Positions 31,900 to 44,132 are shown, counted from the stretch's first letter. The stretch: 64,000 nucleotides of DNA from Lyophyllum atratum (GCA_014905825.1 JACGCN010000029.1:310001-374000); one strand, 5' to 3'. Numbers and translations: made by a program. Notes: generated by a model from the letters alone, not told the origin.

Positions 31900-34640
31900 T
31901 AGAGCTTAATGAGCCAACAATCTTACGACCCATGCCTTTATATACACTCGAAATTTAGACGCGAGAAGTAGAAAATATTTTTCATTGAAAAGGTACGAGT
32001 ACTATTACACATCTGCGTATGGATCGATAATCCATGGACCCCAGGGCAGACGCGCAAGCACCAGATCCATCGAAGCCCTAGACTTGTACCACACGAAATT
32101 CCCGCAGCCGATACAAGATTTCGAGGGCACAAACTTGCATCTCGATTCAGTCGTACGAAACGGTAGGACGGAAATACCCCTCGCATCGTTGAGGCGTAGG
32201 TCATCGATGGCGTTTTCAAGACCCGTGCTCCGTAAAATATGATAGCGCTCTGGAGTTCCGCAGGAAAAAGGGCTCCGCAGTACTCGTGACAACGAGATAA
32301 CCGATAGCTGAGAACCTTCCTCTGTAAGACGGGGTAAAAATGGTCCACTGACCTTGAAGTTCTCGGAGTAAACGGTGTGTCTGGTCACACAAACTTCGTA
32401 GATGCTGCCGATCTCCGAAATGCTGCTGCATCGGGCCTAGAGGGTGGGCGTATCAGTATGTCGAAAGCTGTTCATGACAGAATCTCGAAGGTCCTATGGG
32501 TTCCTATGGGCGCCCGTGGGGCCATATTTGCTCCTGGGTAGCCTCTAGGGGAGTCCGAATTCGCGAGGAGTGATCTCGAGAACTCAGCTCAAACCAGGAT
32601 AATTGGGACGAGCAAGTGGAAGCTCGTTAGCGCGGCTGGAAACTGCCGGACTGATATGAGGATTAAAAGGAGGGGAACATCGATTCGTTCACGGTAGTAC
32701 CTTGAGAATGATAGAAAAGTTAGTTGGACCGATATGAAGGCTGCGCAAAGCTTGTGCATCTTATCTCGTTCGTAGCGTTTCTGACGAAAAGAGTGGAAAT
32801 ATTTGATTTGAGTGGCGGGACAGGGTTCCGGTGGTCGAAAGAGCGGCAGCTCGCCTTACACCAACCTGCTCCGTGGAAGTGACGACCTCTGGGGACAACC
32901 GAGCATTTCCTTAGGAATCTTTTATTTCCTATGGGGAGAGCGCTATGGAATCCGACAGATACCATGACTGATGCAGCCCACAGTCAAGTTCACGCTATGC
33001 TACGTGGTATGGCACTGCCATCCTGTGAACGAAGAGCTGATAAGACGAAGTCACAAGGCAGAAATCAATCATGACCGACAGCATCGAGATCTGGGGTTTC
33101 CGATGGCGGCTGTATCCGTTCCCCACATTCCCCACCGTCGGAGGCGGGTGTGATACATCTCACTGCCTCGGGAAGACTGGTCAGATGTGTGCGACGAGTA
33201 ATAGAGCCTCGTCATTGATCCATTTAGTGACCAAGACGGGACTGCACTATCCATCCAAATGCCGATCTCTAAGCCGGCTGCATATGTTTTCTTTTGGCTG
33301 GAAGAACGCCAGTTGCTAGTCGAGAGCAGGACCAGAACGGCGTTGGTGGAAGGATTCCTAGAAAATTGGCTTGTGCGTGCGAGAAATAAATCCGCGCTCT
33401 TCCTGCAGAGAAGCGCGCTACGCGCTGACTCACAACAAGATACGCGATTTTCTAAGAGCAGAGAGTCGCTCGATTAGTCTAGACATCGACAGATCGATGA
33501 AAGCGTCACATACAGCTTTGCTATCTTCAGTAGGCAGCTGTATATCGCAAGGAGATCTAGAAAGTTCGCTACTCAAAGAAGATGGGTTCGAAATGTGGAG
33601 ATAGATCATGTTAATCTCGGGGTTGGTGGGCTGGATAGTGCATCGCCTTCAAGCCAGCGCACCGATACGGAGCCAATGCAAGATCTATCTTTCGCTAGTA
33701 TACGTCCACATGACCTGCACATGAGCGAACAAGAACCTCCTAGAACATTCAGTGTAGGTATATTCGAACACTGCCAGAAAACAGGACTGACTTCTGCTGT
33801 GTAAACACGCGTTCGGAATCGGATCGTTGAAACTTGCGATAGCCACCATGTCATTGAGAAGGAGCATCTATCGGTCCGACCTTCCTGTAGGCTGTGAGCT
33901 TGATTCCAAACGGTGTTTCAGCTTCTTTAGCTCCTCAGAACAAGAGACGGCAGTGTAGAATTACGGAAATCCACGATAACGATGTTGTGTGGAGAGGCAA
34001 GTCGTGATAGCTGTCACGAACACGAGGTGTCACAGAAGGTGTCATAAGTCACATCTAGGCACGCGACGCGAACGGAGGAGCGACTGATTGCGTCTGTCTA
34101 GGAGGGACTACTAGCGATATGATACATTTGGTTTTCCTGGACAGATAGAATAGCACAAAATATGCTGCACACGCATCACAAACAATGTAGTATATGCAAG
34201 TTCAATCTCACTACTGTTACACAATTTGCTTCAACGCTAGTTACCCAAATCGAGAAAATACATACGTTGCCCACCGGGCAGTTTTTATGTGCGCATGGAA
34301 CCATATAGTTATAGGTGTAAGTACAGAAAAACCCGCCATCCTCGATGCGCTAGGCCAAGGATGGAAAAAGAATGGTGCTTCGTGACTCGACGAAGCCCAT
34401 GAAGATAGGTGCATAGTGAGTAGTATGTGTGGCACATCGAAGAAAGCCTGCTTCTGAATCTTCATCGGCGGCGGGGGATCCAGTTGCCAAGGTCGATAGA
34501 GGTAGTGTGCGAAACGAATGCAAGCCGGACTGGCGACTCGGATCCGGGAGAGGCGAAACGATATAGCCGTCGAACGAAGGAAGCGGCAAAGGGACGAAAG
34601 GAATACAGATGAGGATGGAAATGAACTTGAGAGCCTCGGG
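31900..34640. other. Gene-poor stretch with only weak open frames
   Basis: The best candidate is minus 32005-32388, 127 codons, with FVPSKSCIGCGNFVWYKS and LPWGPWIIDPYADV at its end. It has protein-like composition but no start context, domain or splice support. Plus-strand frames near 33371-33604 and 33595-33804 are weaker still. Confidence 0.4.
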
Positions 34641-34649
34641 TCAGGACCG

Positions 34650-35195
34650 TCATATCGAGCCCGCATGTTTTGAAGCAGCAGACTTTTTCAATCCATGGTG
34701 CTTCAAACTGCCGGCGCGCGCGGGGGCGGGACGTGGAGCTGGCGCGACGCGCGGAGTAGCAACAGCAAGCGGCGCCTGCACCTGCGTGGACACAACAGGC
34801 GACTTCGCAGCAGGGGCGGCGATGGGGATCGTATGATTCTGCAACAAGTCATTCACCGTCGCGTCCCGGCGGGCAAGTGCCTGCACCTGCACCTGCAGTG
34901 AGCGGGCGGCGCGACGACGCTGAAGAGCCTGGAAACGATCGGCGCGGCCAATGAACTCGTCAGATTCAGCGGGGAGGATCACGCTTCTGGAGCTGTGGGT
35001 GGGAGCGAGGCCGAGGTCATGGCGGAGATAGAAGCGACCAAGGAGACTGCGCGGCCCTACCGCTGGGACGGGCTTGGCGACGACAACGCGTGTCGATGCA
35101 GACTCGACGCTGGTTGGGAAGGCGCTGGCGAGGGTGACAAAGGATAGGAAAAGGGCGAGGAGGGTGAAGAGGGTGGGTGTAGAGGCGGTCATCAT
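34650..35195 (-). CDS. Small secreted protein with signal peptide
   Basis: The start is set at 35195 (MMTASTPTLFTLLALFLSFV), which gives a clear signal peptide ending near TLASA|FP. The mature part is about 155 residues, Ala/Pro/Val-rich, with several dibasic sites (QRRRAARS, ALARRD) that resemble Kex2 processing sites, and ends KKSAASKHAGSI. No cysteine pattern of a known effector or hydrophobin is visible. Intronless. An upstream in-frame ATG at 35348 would bury the signal peptide and is less likely. Function unknown; the sequence suggests processing into peptides. Confidence 0.6.
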   Translation of the reverse strand: MMTASTPTLFTLLALFLSFVTLASAFPTSVESASTRVVVAKPVPAVGPRSLLGRFYLRHDLGLAPTHSSRSVILPAESDEFIGRADRFQALQRRRAARSLQVQVQALARRDATVNDLLQNHTIPIAAPAAKSPVVSTQVQAPLAVATPRVAPAPRPAPARAGSLKHHGLKKSAASKHAGSI

Positions 35196-35587
35196 GGTTG
35201 GTTTGTTTCGATGAAATGAGTGTTGGGTTCGAGCGAGGTTGAAGGTTTTGAGATTGCCAATAAATTCGTGGAAGCCGGCCGCGAAGTATGAAGCAGCGAG
35301 AGAATGATATTTCCTGCACAGCGGACGTCGAGATGAGGGAAGAAACAAGAATGAATACAGAGGCAGGCGTGGGTTGGTTTTATAGACCTAGACTGATCGA
35401 AGTTGAAGGCAACAAGAATGACTGACGTCAAACTTTGTTGCCACTGTCATCCTAATCTGGGCAACAACGATCGCTTCGGCGTCCCGCCCACCGCGCATAT
35501 CGAAGATATCTTCTAAGCCATGATTCCATTATGTAGCTGGTAAGGATGTATGTAAGATGGGAGTGTGTATATCGTACTGCGAATAAT

Positions 35588-38179
35588 TTATGCCCCTATC
35601 ACCTTCACCTGTGCGTGCTCCTTCTGCTCCAGGAGTTCCCTCCTAGTAGTATGAGGAATCCGCCTCGACCTCTCCCTCTGCGCCACCAAATGCTCCTTCC
35701 AACTCTTCCCAGCGGGCTGGTTCTTCGTCAGCGCCTGCAACGTCCACTCCAACGCCCTCTCCACCCTCCCCTTCAGCACCGTCACCTCCTCATGACAACT
35801 CCACACCACTGGCTGTCTGAAGCTCATCCACACATACACCACCAACGCCTTATGGAACGACTCCAACGCTAACAACATCTCCGACGACGGCCTCCCCTTC
35901 CCCTGCCCCCGCATCTTCTCCTCGATCCTCTCCAAATTCTCCAGCAGGTCCGTACACTCAAGGGCAGCAGACAAATCCACCTCCATCTCCTCCCCAAACA
36001 TCTCCAAGAACCGCGTCACAAGCACCATACACGCCGGATCCCTCCACGCAATGGGCGCCTGAGCCACCATCAGCCGGTCCGCAAGCGGAAGCTTCGCCCC
36101 CACTCTATCCACAAGCTCACACGTCTGCCTCTGCCTCTCTGTTATCTCCTCCGTGTACCGCAGTATCGGCGGTAACTTTGAGATGTAGAGATGCGCGTCG
36201 AAGACGGCTTGCATGCTACAATCGGGTGGCATAGCGAAGGCGAAGGCGTTGAAACTCTCCTTCGTGTGTCCGAGACGCGCGAATTTGAGGGGGGCGACGG
36301 GGATGTCGAGGGTGCGGCGGATGAAGTCGACGTCGGCAGGGAAGAGAGCGGTGGTGAAGCCGGCGGCTTGGAGGCCGTAGCGTCCGGCACGCCCTGCGAT
36401 TTGCTTGGTTTGTGAAACGGAGAGATAGCGTTCGCTTGTGCCGTCGAATTTACGGACTGCTTCGAAGATGACGCGGCGGATTTTGCTGTTGGGGATGGGG
36501 GCTTAGTATCTAGTGGGAGGTAGAATAGTTGGAGTGACTTACAGGTTCAGACCCATACCGATGGCGTCACTACCGATGAGGATGTCGTAGCCACTATCGG
36601 GATCATTGAACAGAGCGGCCTGCTCGCTGCGAATTTCGGGTGGAAGCATGCCATAGACGACTGCACATCGCATCGAACTCATGCTTTCAATCCTGCGCTT
36701 GATGGCAAAGATGTTGTTCCGGCTGAAGGTCACGATGCAATCACCCTTCCGCACGCGGCTGAAGTCTCCCTCCAAGCTCTCCTCCTCCACCTGAAGCGGT
36801 GACAGCCGCTCATACCGGTTCACGATAAGCTCGTCCCCAGTATCCTTCAACAGCTCCCTGATAACCGGCACCGCCGTCTCCTCTCCACACAAGTGCAACT
36901 CCTTGGCAGACAGCCCCAACACGGCCCTCGTCCACCCACTGCCACGAGCCTCATCCGCGATCATCTGGATCTCATCCACCACCGCCACGTCATACATCTT
37001 GCGGAAACCCAACATCTCCACCGTACACGACAGCAGCGGTGCGCCCTCCGCCACTATCTTCTGTTCCTCCCCCGTCACCATGTTACACACCCGCGCGTGT
37101 TTGGGATTCCCCAGCTTTCGCACCGCCGGCGCCTTCTCCCCAATATCCAAGGACGAGTCCACCCCTTCCGTTGAGCTTACGGGTACTTCCACCTCGGCGT
37201 CCTGGTCCATCCCCAAGGGCACTATCTGACCCAGGTTCAACCGCTCCCAGATCTCGTGCGCGAGCAGCCGCAACGGACCAGCGTACACCCCCGATCCCGC
37301 TGCAGCCAGAGCCCGAAGTGCATTATGCGTCTTCCCGCTATTCGTCGGGCCCACGTGCATGATAACCTTCCTATGTAACTTCCGTGCTCCCGGAAACTCC
37401 TCGGCGGGGTACGACCTATCCGCGGCACGGGCGAGAGTCTGGATGCGTTCCACTGTTGTGGGTAAGAGACCGGAATCATGGAGGAGGGATGCATGTGCAG
37501 GTTGGGAGGCCCAGGTGAAGAGGATGGTGGAGTAGATGATGTCCGCGTTCGTGGGGGAGGGTGGGCCGGAGTTTCCGTCAGCAGACTCCTGTACGAACCT
37601 AGAGAGTGCGTAGAGCTCGTGCCCCTCGGGCGTGGAGAGGCTCCCCGACTGGACGGCGCATACGAAGGCGGCGAGCAGGGGTTTTACTTCGTTTGCTGGG
37701 ATGCCGAACGACTCGAGGCGTCGTTGGAGCCCGCGGTGCCGGGACCAGCTTTCGACTCCGGTCTCGAAGACGGCGGGGATGTTAGTTGGGTCGACGCGCG
37801 GGGTCGATTTGGTGGGTGAAGCGACGGGGTCACGGGCGGACCCCGTATGTTCCCAAAGCTGGAATGTTGGTCGGGGCTGTAGGTGCCAGTCCTTCTTCTT
37901 CGGTGCCCCGTAACGGAAAGGAGGTGGTCTGGAAGAGCTGCTAGAATCTCCCGACCCATTTCCGCTGAATTGTCCCTGGAAAGCTCTAGTGCTTTGGTTG
38001 GAGTTTCCGGTGATATTATCCCAGCTCCCGGTAGAGCGTTTGCTCTTGGCAGAATCTGAACCTGTGCGGTGGCGCCTAAAAGACAGGCTAGCAAGGGTCC
38101 TCCATGAGTCTGACTTGGTCCCTAAGAGAGCATGGCGGCACTGTGAACATACAGAGAGCGTCAGTGGCAGCATACCCAC
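35588..38179 (-). CDS. SUV3: ATP-dependent mitochondrial RNA helicase SUV3
   Basis: Two exons (36543-38179 and 35588-36485), intron 36486-36542, giving 844 residues. The N terminus is basic, Ser-rich and probably a mitochondrial presequence. Walker A is HVGPTNSGKTHNAL (GPTNSGKT at 277-284); motif II is DEIQ at 402-405. Other helicase motifs are YAGPLRLLAHEIWERLN, MVTGEEQ, ILIGSDAIGMGLNL and, after the intron, QIAGRAGRYG. The C-terminal SUV3 region contains RHTKESF-like and PPDCSMQAVFDAHLYISKLP segments. Family role: degradosome helicase that unwinds RNA for mitochondrial exonuclease and clears intron RNA. It begins only about 150 bp from the divergently transcribed mS33 gene. Confidence 0.95.
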
Positions 38180-38325
38180 ATGGGTGTCACTGTTAAGGAT
38201 AAATTTAAAATTTCGGGTGTTGTTTGTCCCTGTGTCATTCCAACGTTCTCCTGCCAGAGGTCAACTTCACCAACGACCACGACGTCGCCGGCACCGGTCC
38301 CAGCACCGAGCCCAACCACAAGGCC
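38180..38325. promoter_or_regulatory. Shared divergent promoter region between SUV3 and mS33
   Basis: 146 bp separate the two start codons and must hold at least the 5' leaders of both genes. No TATA box is evident. Confidence 0.5.
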
Positions 38326-38708
38326 ATGGCAGCCGTAATCCCCTCGCGCCTCAAGGCGCTCACCCGCCTGCGTTGCTCCATCTTCGAAACATCATACAAC
38401 CCCACGAGCATACGCACCGGAGCCAAGTACCTCCGCGCACGTCTTAGAGGACCCTCGATGGTCCAGTACTACCCGGAGGTCATCAATGTTGCGCGGCTGG
38501 CGCGTCAGTATCCCGCGCTTGAGCTGATAGATGAGGATGAGGAGCAGAGGGTGCAGGATATTGAGGACCGGAAGAAGCGAGGCAAGGGTGCGCCGAAGAA
38601 GGCGAAGACGAAGGGTATGTCCTTTCTATCTGTTGTGCTTTGGCGGAATTCTTATGCGTGTGCCCTCGAATTACAGCTGACAGTAGGAGAAACCAACGGA
38701 AGCGGTAG
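38326..38708 (+). CDS. RSM27: Mitochondrial small-subunit ribosomal protein mS33 (Rsm27 type)
   Basis: Exon 1 (38326-38614) reads MAAVIPSRLKALTRLRCSIF and YNPTSIRTGAKYLRARLRGP, then MVQYYPEVINVARLARQYP. The intron at 38615-38676 (GTATGT...TTACAG) joins to ADSRRRNQRKR and TAG at 38706-38708. The result is about 107 residues with a Lys/Arg-rich C terminus, as usual for mS33. Using the other AG at 38686 would give a longer unrelated tail, so the first acceptor is preferred. It is a structural component of the mitoribosome small subunit. It is divergent from SUV3. Confidence 0.85.
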
Positions 38709-38844
38709 CCCTTGTTTTGACAAAATTATTGTACTCGGCGTCTTGGAACCTAATATTTCTTTCCTATCGTGGGGTGTCCATCTACAATTCGTACGAAGAT
38801 GGCTGCAGAGACCGCATAACCTGCTCTAACGGCGCTGCCGGATG

Positions 38845-39180
38845 ATTAGCCCAGGCTGACGCCTCGTCCCCTCTACTGTCATGGCACTTATTTCTTCTCA
38901 GGTGCTGGTGCAGATATTCACGACCCACAGGAGGAAGATCAAACACGTCCAAGACCCGCAACCCCTTTCGCTACCAGCAAACCAACCTTAACGATACACA
39001 CACGCACACTGGCGGGCAATTAGCGAAGGCTGACGCCTCGTCGCCTCTACTATCGTGGCACTTATTTCTTCTCAGGTGCTGGTGCAGATATCCGCGACCC
39101 ACAGGGGGAAGACCAAACACGTCCAAGAGCCGCAACCCCTTTCCATACCACCAAAGAGGGATTGAATCGTCCCGCCTAAT
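38845..39180. repeat. Tandem duplication, period 174 bp
   Basis: Two copies starting at ATTAGC (38845 and 39019) share GGCTGACGCCTCGTC, then TGGCACTTATTTCTTCTCAG and GTGCTGGTGCAGATAT. The segment lies just 3' of mS33. Confidence 0.85.
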
Positions 39181-39199
39181 GGCGTTGTCTTGAATACAT

Positions 39200-39850
39200 T
39201 ACTACTACAGAGGTAAGTAGCAAAATGACAAGGCATTCCGCTCGAATATCTCCTTCATGAATGATGTATAATTATGACTGTTCCTAGCTCCACGCATGAT
39301 GCTGCACTCCAGGCTTGACGCCCCAGCTTCTAGGATTTTATCTTGAATCTGATGACCGTTATAATTTCCTTGACATCGAACTATATTGGGTGTCCACTGG
39401 CAGTTAGAAGACCATGGCGAGGTTAGGATGAAGCCAACTTGAACGCTGAATGGACTTGTGAATGTCCAATTTTGTCCGAGTAGTACCCTCGTAATGTATG
39501 GTACTTCTGTGAGCGGTGTGCAAGGCATTAGTCGTATGAGCCCGACTAAGAACCAGTTATCGACAATTTTGGGTTGAGTCCCTGGCAAGATCAAACAACA
39601 GCAAGCAACTCTTCTCAGCGTTGACGACCACCTTGTACATTTGTACAGCGCAGCGTCGACATAGGCCAAGGCGAGTCATTTAGCACTCACCGACTCATCA
39701 AGGTCATTATTTAGCGGCGGCCTGAATACCACGCTCGATAGGAAGGCCCAGGTCAGCCCTTCCTTATCGCTTTCGCCATCACCTACTTGAAGCTGTTGAA
39801 CGACGCTGGACAGTGGACACACCATTCGACTCAGATACTCGTCACACCTT
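39200..39850. other. No recognisable gene; right part belongs to the F-box duplication
   Basis: A 154-codon minus frame at 39205-39669 shows no domain. From about 39665 the sequence matches the flank of F-box copy 1 (about 29400-29510) in inverted orientation. Confidence 0.45.
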
Positions 39851-39856
39851 CTTGCA

Positions 39857-41305
39857 ATGTCAGGTTCCCTTCCTTTGCAGGAGACTGCGTCTGTAATAAC
39901 AACGATTCCGTCTGAAATCCTTGCGCATATCTTCGTAATATGCGCTCTCACACCTTGCAGCCAAAGCGAACGCCCCAACCGATTGGCTTTTTCCCAAATC
40001 TGTCGCCGCTGGCGAATGATATCAATCAACTTTCCTCCACTCTGGCAGCGGATTGACCTAGCGAACCGCGAGATGGCGAAGGAATATCTGCTCCGTTCAG
40101 GCATTCGCGACCTCAGCATTATCACTGAACCTTCCAATCCCAGGCTAAGGCTCCACTGGCGCGACCTCACAATGTATGCATCGCGCATCATATCAATCGA
40201 CATCTCACTCCGCCGTGTTGACGAATGTAAAAAGTTATTCGGCCACCTTGGAGCCGACCTTACGAGCTTGACAAGTTTGTCCGTCATAAACGTCGATGTG
40301 GAGAATCCTGCACAACAGACGTTCATTTATGTGCCACCTGATGTGCGTTTCAAGTTGAAGAGGCTAGAACTCCATGGTGTCGCTCTGCCCTGGAGTGCGA
40401 TCTCTGGCAACCTGACATTCCTGTCGTTACATGACATTCGAAGCCCGTCACGATACTGTCCATCGCAGCAGGATATCCACGACATGCTCCGATTGTCCCC
40501 ACAGTTGGAATATATATCGTTGCGGAAAATGTCGATACTCTCAACGCACAATTTTTCCAGCATGCCTGCTATCGCTCTTCCTTCGCTTCGTGAACTTTTC
40601 CTCGATGGGCAAGAACTTAGCCGCTTCATCCTCCCCTTGATCTCTTTGTCACCCGAAACTTATGTTCAATTCTGTTTTCGGGGGCTCTGTCCGCTGACAG
40701 AGGATTTGGGGAGCCCGGAAGCGTGTACACTTGTGATGAAGAATACAAACACCTTATCCCTTCAATCAGGAGAAATACCGGACAAGATAGAGATCGTACT
40801 CCATCGAGGGGGATTCCTCTCATATCGTATGACCTTCCTCCTTGAACTACACAAATTCTTCGACGTCTCGCGCTTTAGTACCTTGGAACTCCGCCGTGAC
40901 ATTTTCGACATCCTTTCACCAGAAGAAGTGGTTGAGTTATTAACGCAACTTAGTAGCCTCGAGACTCTCAGGGTTGCATACAACGCGATTCATCCCAGAC
41001 TACTCTCCACGCTACTAGTAACCCCACCTTCAGTATTTCATCAAGATACAGGGGACCGCGCACCACTTATCTGTCCCTGCCTAAAAACCATCTCATTCGG
41101 TCAAGGGGACACCGAACCGCCGAGGATCCCTGAAATCGAAGAAGTGATATTGGATGACATTGTCGTCCTTGCGCGTGGGCGAAGCCAGGCATCGACCCCA
41201 CTTACTTTGCTCGAATTCCAATTCCATATACCCCTTCAAATGGCAAATCAGCTCAGGAACTATGTTGCAGAGGTTAACGTTATTGATGGAGGGTGGATGC
41301 AGTAA
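39857..41305 (+). CDS. F-box/LRR-like protein, copy 2
   Basis: An intronless 482-residue frame starting MSGSLPLQETASVITTIPSE. The F-box (TIPSEILAHIFVICALTPCS ... FSQICRRWRMISINFPPLW) and leucine-rich segments align along the whole length with the gene at 27896-29335. There is a three-residue insertion (VDVENPAQQ versus VDAQQ) and many conservative changes. Both copies are open, so neither is an obvious pseudogene. The duplicated block spans about 39665-41350 against about 27850-29510, in opposite orientation. Confidence 0.88.
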   Translation: MSGSLPLQETASVITTIPSEILAHIFVICALTPCSQSERPNRLAFSQICRRWRMISINFPPLWQRIDLANREMAKEYLLRSGIRDLSIITEPSNPRLRLHWRDLTMYASRIISIDISLRRVDECKKLFGHLGADLTSLTSLSVINVDVENPAQQTFIYVPPDVRFKLKRLELHGVALPWSAISGNLTFLSLHDIRSPSRYCPSQQDIHDMLRLSPQLEYISLRKMSILSTHNFSSMPAIALPSLRELFLDGQELSRFILPLISLSPETYVQFCFRGLCPLTEDLGSPEACTLVMKNTNTLSLQSGEIPDKIEIVLHRGGFLSYRMTFLLELHKFFDVSRFSTLELRRDIFDILSPEEVVELLTQLSSLETLRVAYNAIHPRLLSTLLVTPPSVFHQDTGDRAPLICPCLKTISFGQGDTEPPRIPEIEEVILDDIVVLARGRSQASTPLTLLEFQFHIPLQMANQLRNYVAEVNVIDGGWMQ

Positions 41306-41573
41306 GGATGGTGGCCTTTTTCTGCTTCCAAGTACGCTTTACGACACTTTTTCAAAGCTCGTTTGCTTATCTTATATTTGAGCCTTTGTTATGTTGCTGA
41401 AGGACAGGGTCTCTGTTCACGCACGTACCCGTACTTATGATAGCACTCATTAGCATAGGTGCCTCGTGGCACTGGGTATGCTTGGGTCCTAGCTTTCAAA
41501 TTCGAGCTTCCGGGAAAGGATCGGGGCATGAAATGGAGAGGGAAGGATATACTGCAGGCTTTCGTAGATACTA

Positions 41574-43589
41574 TCAAGCTAGGAAGTCATCCGATACCAC
41601 ATATTGCGTGAATTTCTTTCCTCCGATGACAGCCTTTATATGCATAGAAGTGACACTCGTGGAGATATTACCCGTGAAAAAGGTATACCCATCGGATGGA
41701 GGATGGTTCTCGTCGGGCTGTAAAATCACTGTCTCGATCTTCGGGAGGAAGGTAGGTGTCCCAGGTTGGAAGCTCTCAACAGATAACTGGGGCGCGGTAG
41801 AGGTTATACTGTCGCTCTTGACCTGGTATAAATATAGGTCAACTAAACCTGCACATAAAACTGGACGACCTCGAGGGCAACTTACACCGACAGCGACCAT
41901 GAAAATGCCCTCGAATCCGAGAGAAACAATGGTAGTGCGCGCAGGATCAAACAGAACAGTATCTTGGTCAATCTCGAATCCTGAACCACCATTTTCTACG
42001 ATCGTCGGGGGAGAGCCGTCCTTCTCATCGACCTCAAACCAGAATTTTGAGATCGATGCATTCAGAGGAATCTGTGCCGAGAAATGGTGGATTTCAAAAC
42101 TCTGAATGCCGCGCAACTCCGCAAGAAATGTCGGGTTTCTAGAGGTACTTCCCGCGGATGGGGCAAAACATCCAGTCGAGGGACAAAGTGATCCCTGGGT
42201 CTGACGTTCCTTCCAGAATAGTGTAACGGTGCGGCTCGGATTGGCGGTGAGACGCTGGACACGATGGTCATGCATATGTCAGTACTTTGCTCGGTTTTCG
42301 TGATATGCTTGTTACTCACTCGCAAGCTAGTGTTTAGCACATAGCTACCATTTTTTGTGAACAGTGTCGCACTCCCAACCTTGTTCTCTAGAGGGTCGAT
42401 TATTTCGGTGAGCGTTAGGTCCTTGGGTACTGTATTTATCATTCGTTCTAACAATGCTCCGCAGGTTTTGCTGAAATTATCGGGTGATGCGATACTAGAT
42501 GCGTTTGTATTGGTTAAAATCAAGTGCAATCTCTCTATCGGAACATCAGACTTACCTCTGCATGGTCGAGTTGCCATCGCTGGAGAAGATGCGCAAATCC
42601 GACCGTGTGGTCACATTTGCACCAGAAACGAGTGCATTGGTCGTTGTATCTTGCAGATACTCCGTTACGCTATATCGCAGATTAGCTGGCCGCACGGCAC
42701 TTCGCTATAAAACTCAAGGTCGGAGCGACTCACACCGAGTTGTCAAACGAAAGTGGTGTCCCGTCAAAGTTTGCGAACCCATCCTTGACATCTCCATCGA
42801 CAATTTCCGGGAAATCATCACGCCTAACGCCACCAAAGGTATGTCCGCAAGCAACAAGGGCTATCATCTCCTCCTGAGTAAAACCCTGCCGTCTAAACGA
42901 TGCGATATGAGACTCTAGACTCTCTTGCGGCTCAGGGACAGTGGCTGGCCCAGCCGCAGTCGCATCCTTTCTTCCTGCGCGGAATGGAATAACCGGGCCG
43001 CCACAGGATGCGACGGCAAAGACAGTGCCCATGGCGATCGTGTCGGCAACTAAATGTTCGGAAGCCGCATCAGCAGGGTCAGAGACGCGTTTCAAGGAGT
43101 TATTACATACGACCAACATATGGACTTGTGAAGAAGTTGAAGTCGGTGAGTGACTGTGTCATACCTATCCCGACGTTCTGATGGATAGGAAGCGAAGTAT
43201 CAGCTCTGAGGCCGGAGAAGTGAGGTGAATGGGCGCACCTGAGGTCTATCGAGCTCAAAGAGAATCGACGCGTCGAGGCCGCCCGACCCGTCAGTGGCGT
43301 CATGGGTCGACATATCATGGTATGCCTATCAACTTGTTCAGTCACTGTATGTGGGACCATGAATAAGACTCACGATCCGGACCCATTGCGCCGCAATAGT
43401 CGTGTTCGCTCGCTGCGCGCAACCTTTTGTTAGGTTGGGAAGGGTGTTGCCAACGTATAGGGTATTTTCAGCGAAGTCGAGACGTGGGTCGGGCCAGTTG
43501 AGTGTCGCTGCACCTTGGGCAATACCCGCCCCTAGACTTTGGAAAGCCATCAAGCCCGCCATCGATGTTGATTTGGAGAGCGGACGCAT
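41574..43589 (-). CDS. Secreted heme peroxidase, copy A
   Basis: Multi-exon gene. The start is taken at 43589 (MRPLSKSTSMAGLMAFQSLG), giving a plausible signal peptide before GAATLNWPDPRLDF. The intron after AAQWVRI joins to AYHDMSTHDATDGSGGLDAS, rebuilding the distal site R-I-A-Y-H-D. The proximal His is in ALVACGHTFGGVR (about 42730-42900), downstream of MGTVFAVASCGGPVIPFRAG. This is the plant/fungal peroxidase superfamily; H2O2 would be the oxidant and the reductant is unknown. About 300 residues of beta-rich C-terminal extension follow (e.g. ASISKFWFEVDEKDGSPPTI, EDEN-type repeats, HIKAVIGGKKFTQYV). The copy ends at a TGA at 41574 soon after FTQYV, without the hydrophobic tail of copy B, so its 3' end may be truncated. 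Introns are about 50-70 nt. Confidence 0.82.
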
Positions 43590-43689
43590 ACTTGCGAATG
43601 TTGGAGACGCGACGCGTTGGATGGCATCGTTGCTCGTGGTCAATATATAGGCATTTAACGGGATAATCAAGATCAAGGGAGGTGTTGTC

Positions 43690-44130
43690 TACTTCGGATC
43701 CCTCCTCCCAAGTCCCATGTGGGCGCCTGGCGAGAGTTGACCATATATTGTTGTCATGCGATGCGATGACGAGTCCCCGAAGGTTTTCAGCGGGCGGGCG
43801 CTAGGGGAGGCTATCAGCTTATAGTGAAACATCTGATGCATATGTAGAAGCAGGGCGGGACAATTTGAATAACGGGACGTCCGACGTATCATGTATGAGT
43901 TAGGATAAGCGGCTGTGTTGGGAAGAAAATATTTTTAAGCTCAGCAGGCAGCAGCAGGCGATGCCAGGCGAGCCAGGCGTCATCGCTGCTCACATTTCCT
44001 TGTGTAGTCGCTACGCTGATCACTCATCTAGCCTGTTGGATTTGACAATGCTTGTATCGGGCTGCGTAGCCTAAGTAATAGCCTTCTCTCCAAAGATGCT
44101 GTAACGACTACATGATCATGAAAAATCGCA
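43690..44130. other. Spacer between the two peroxidase genes
   Basis: No coding frame supported. It must contain the promoter of copy A. A short purine/pyrimidine repeat GGCAGCAGCAGGCGATGCCAGGCGAGCCAGGC lies near 43946. Confidence 0.4.
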
Positions 44131-44132
44131 GA

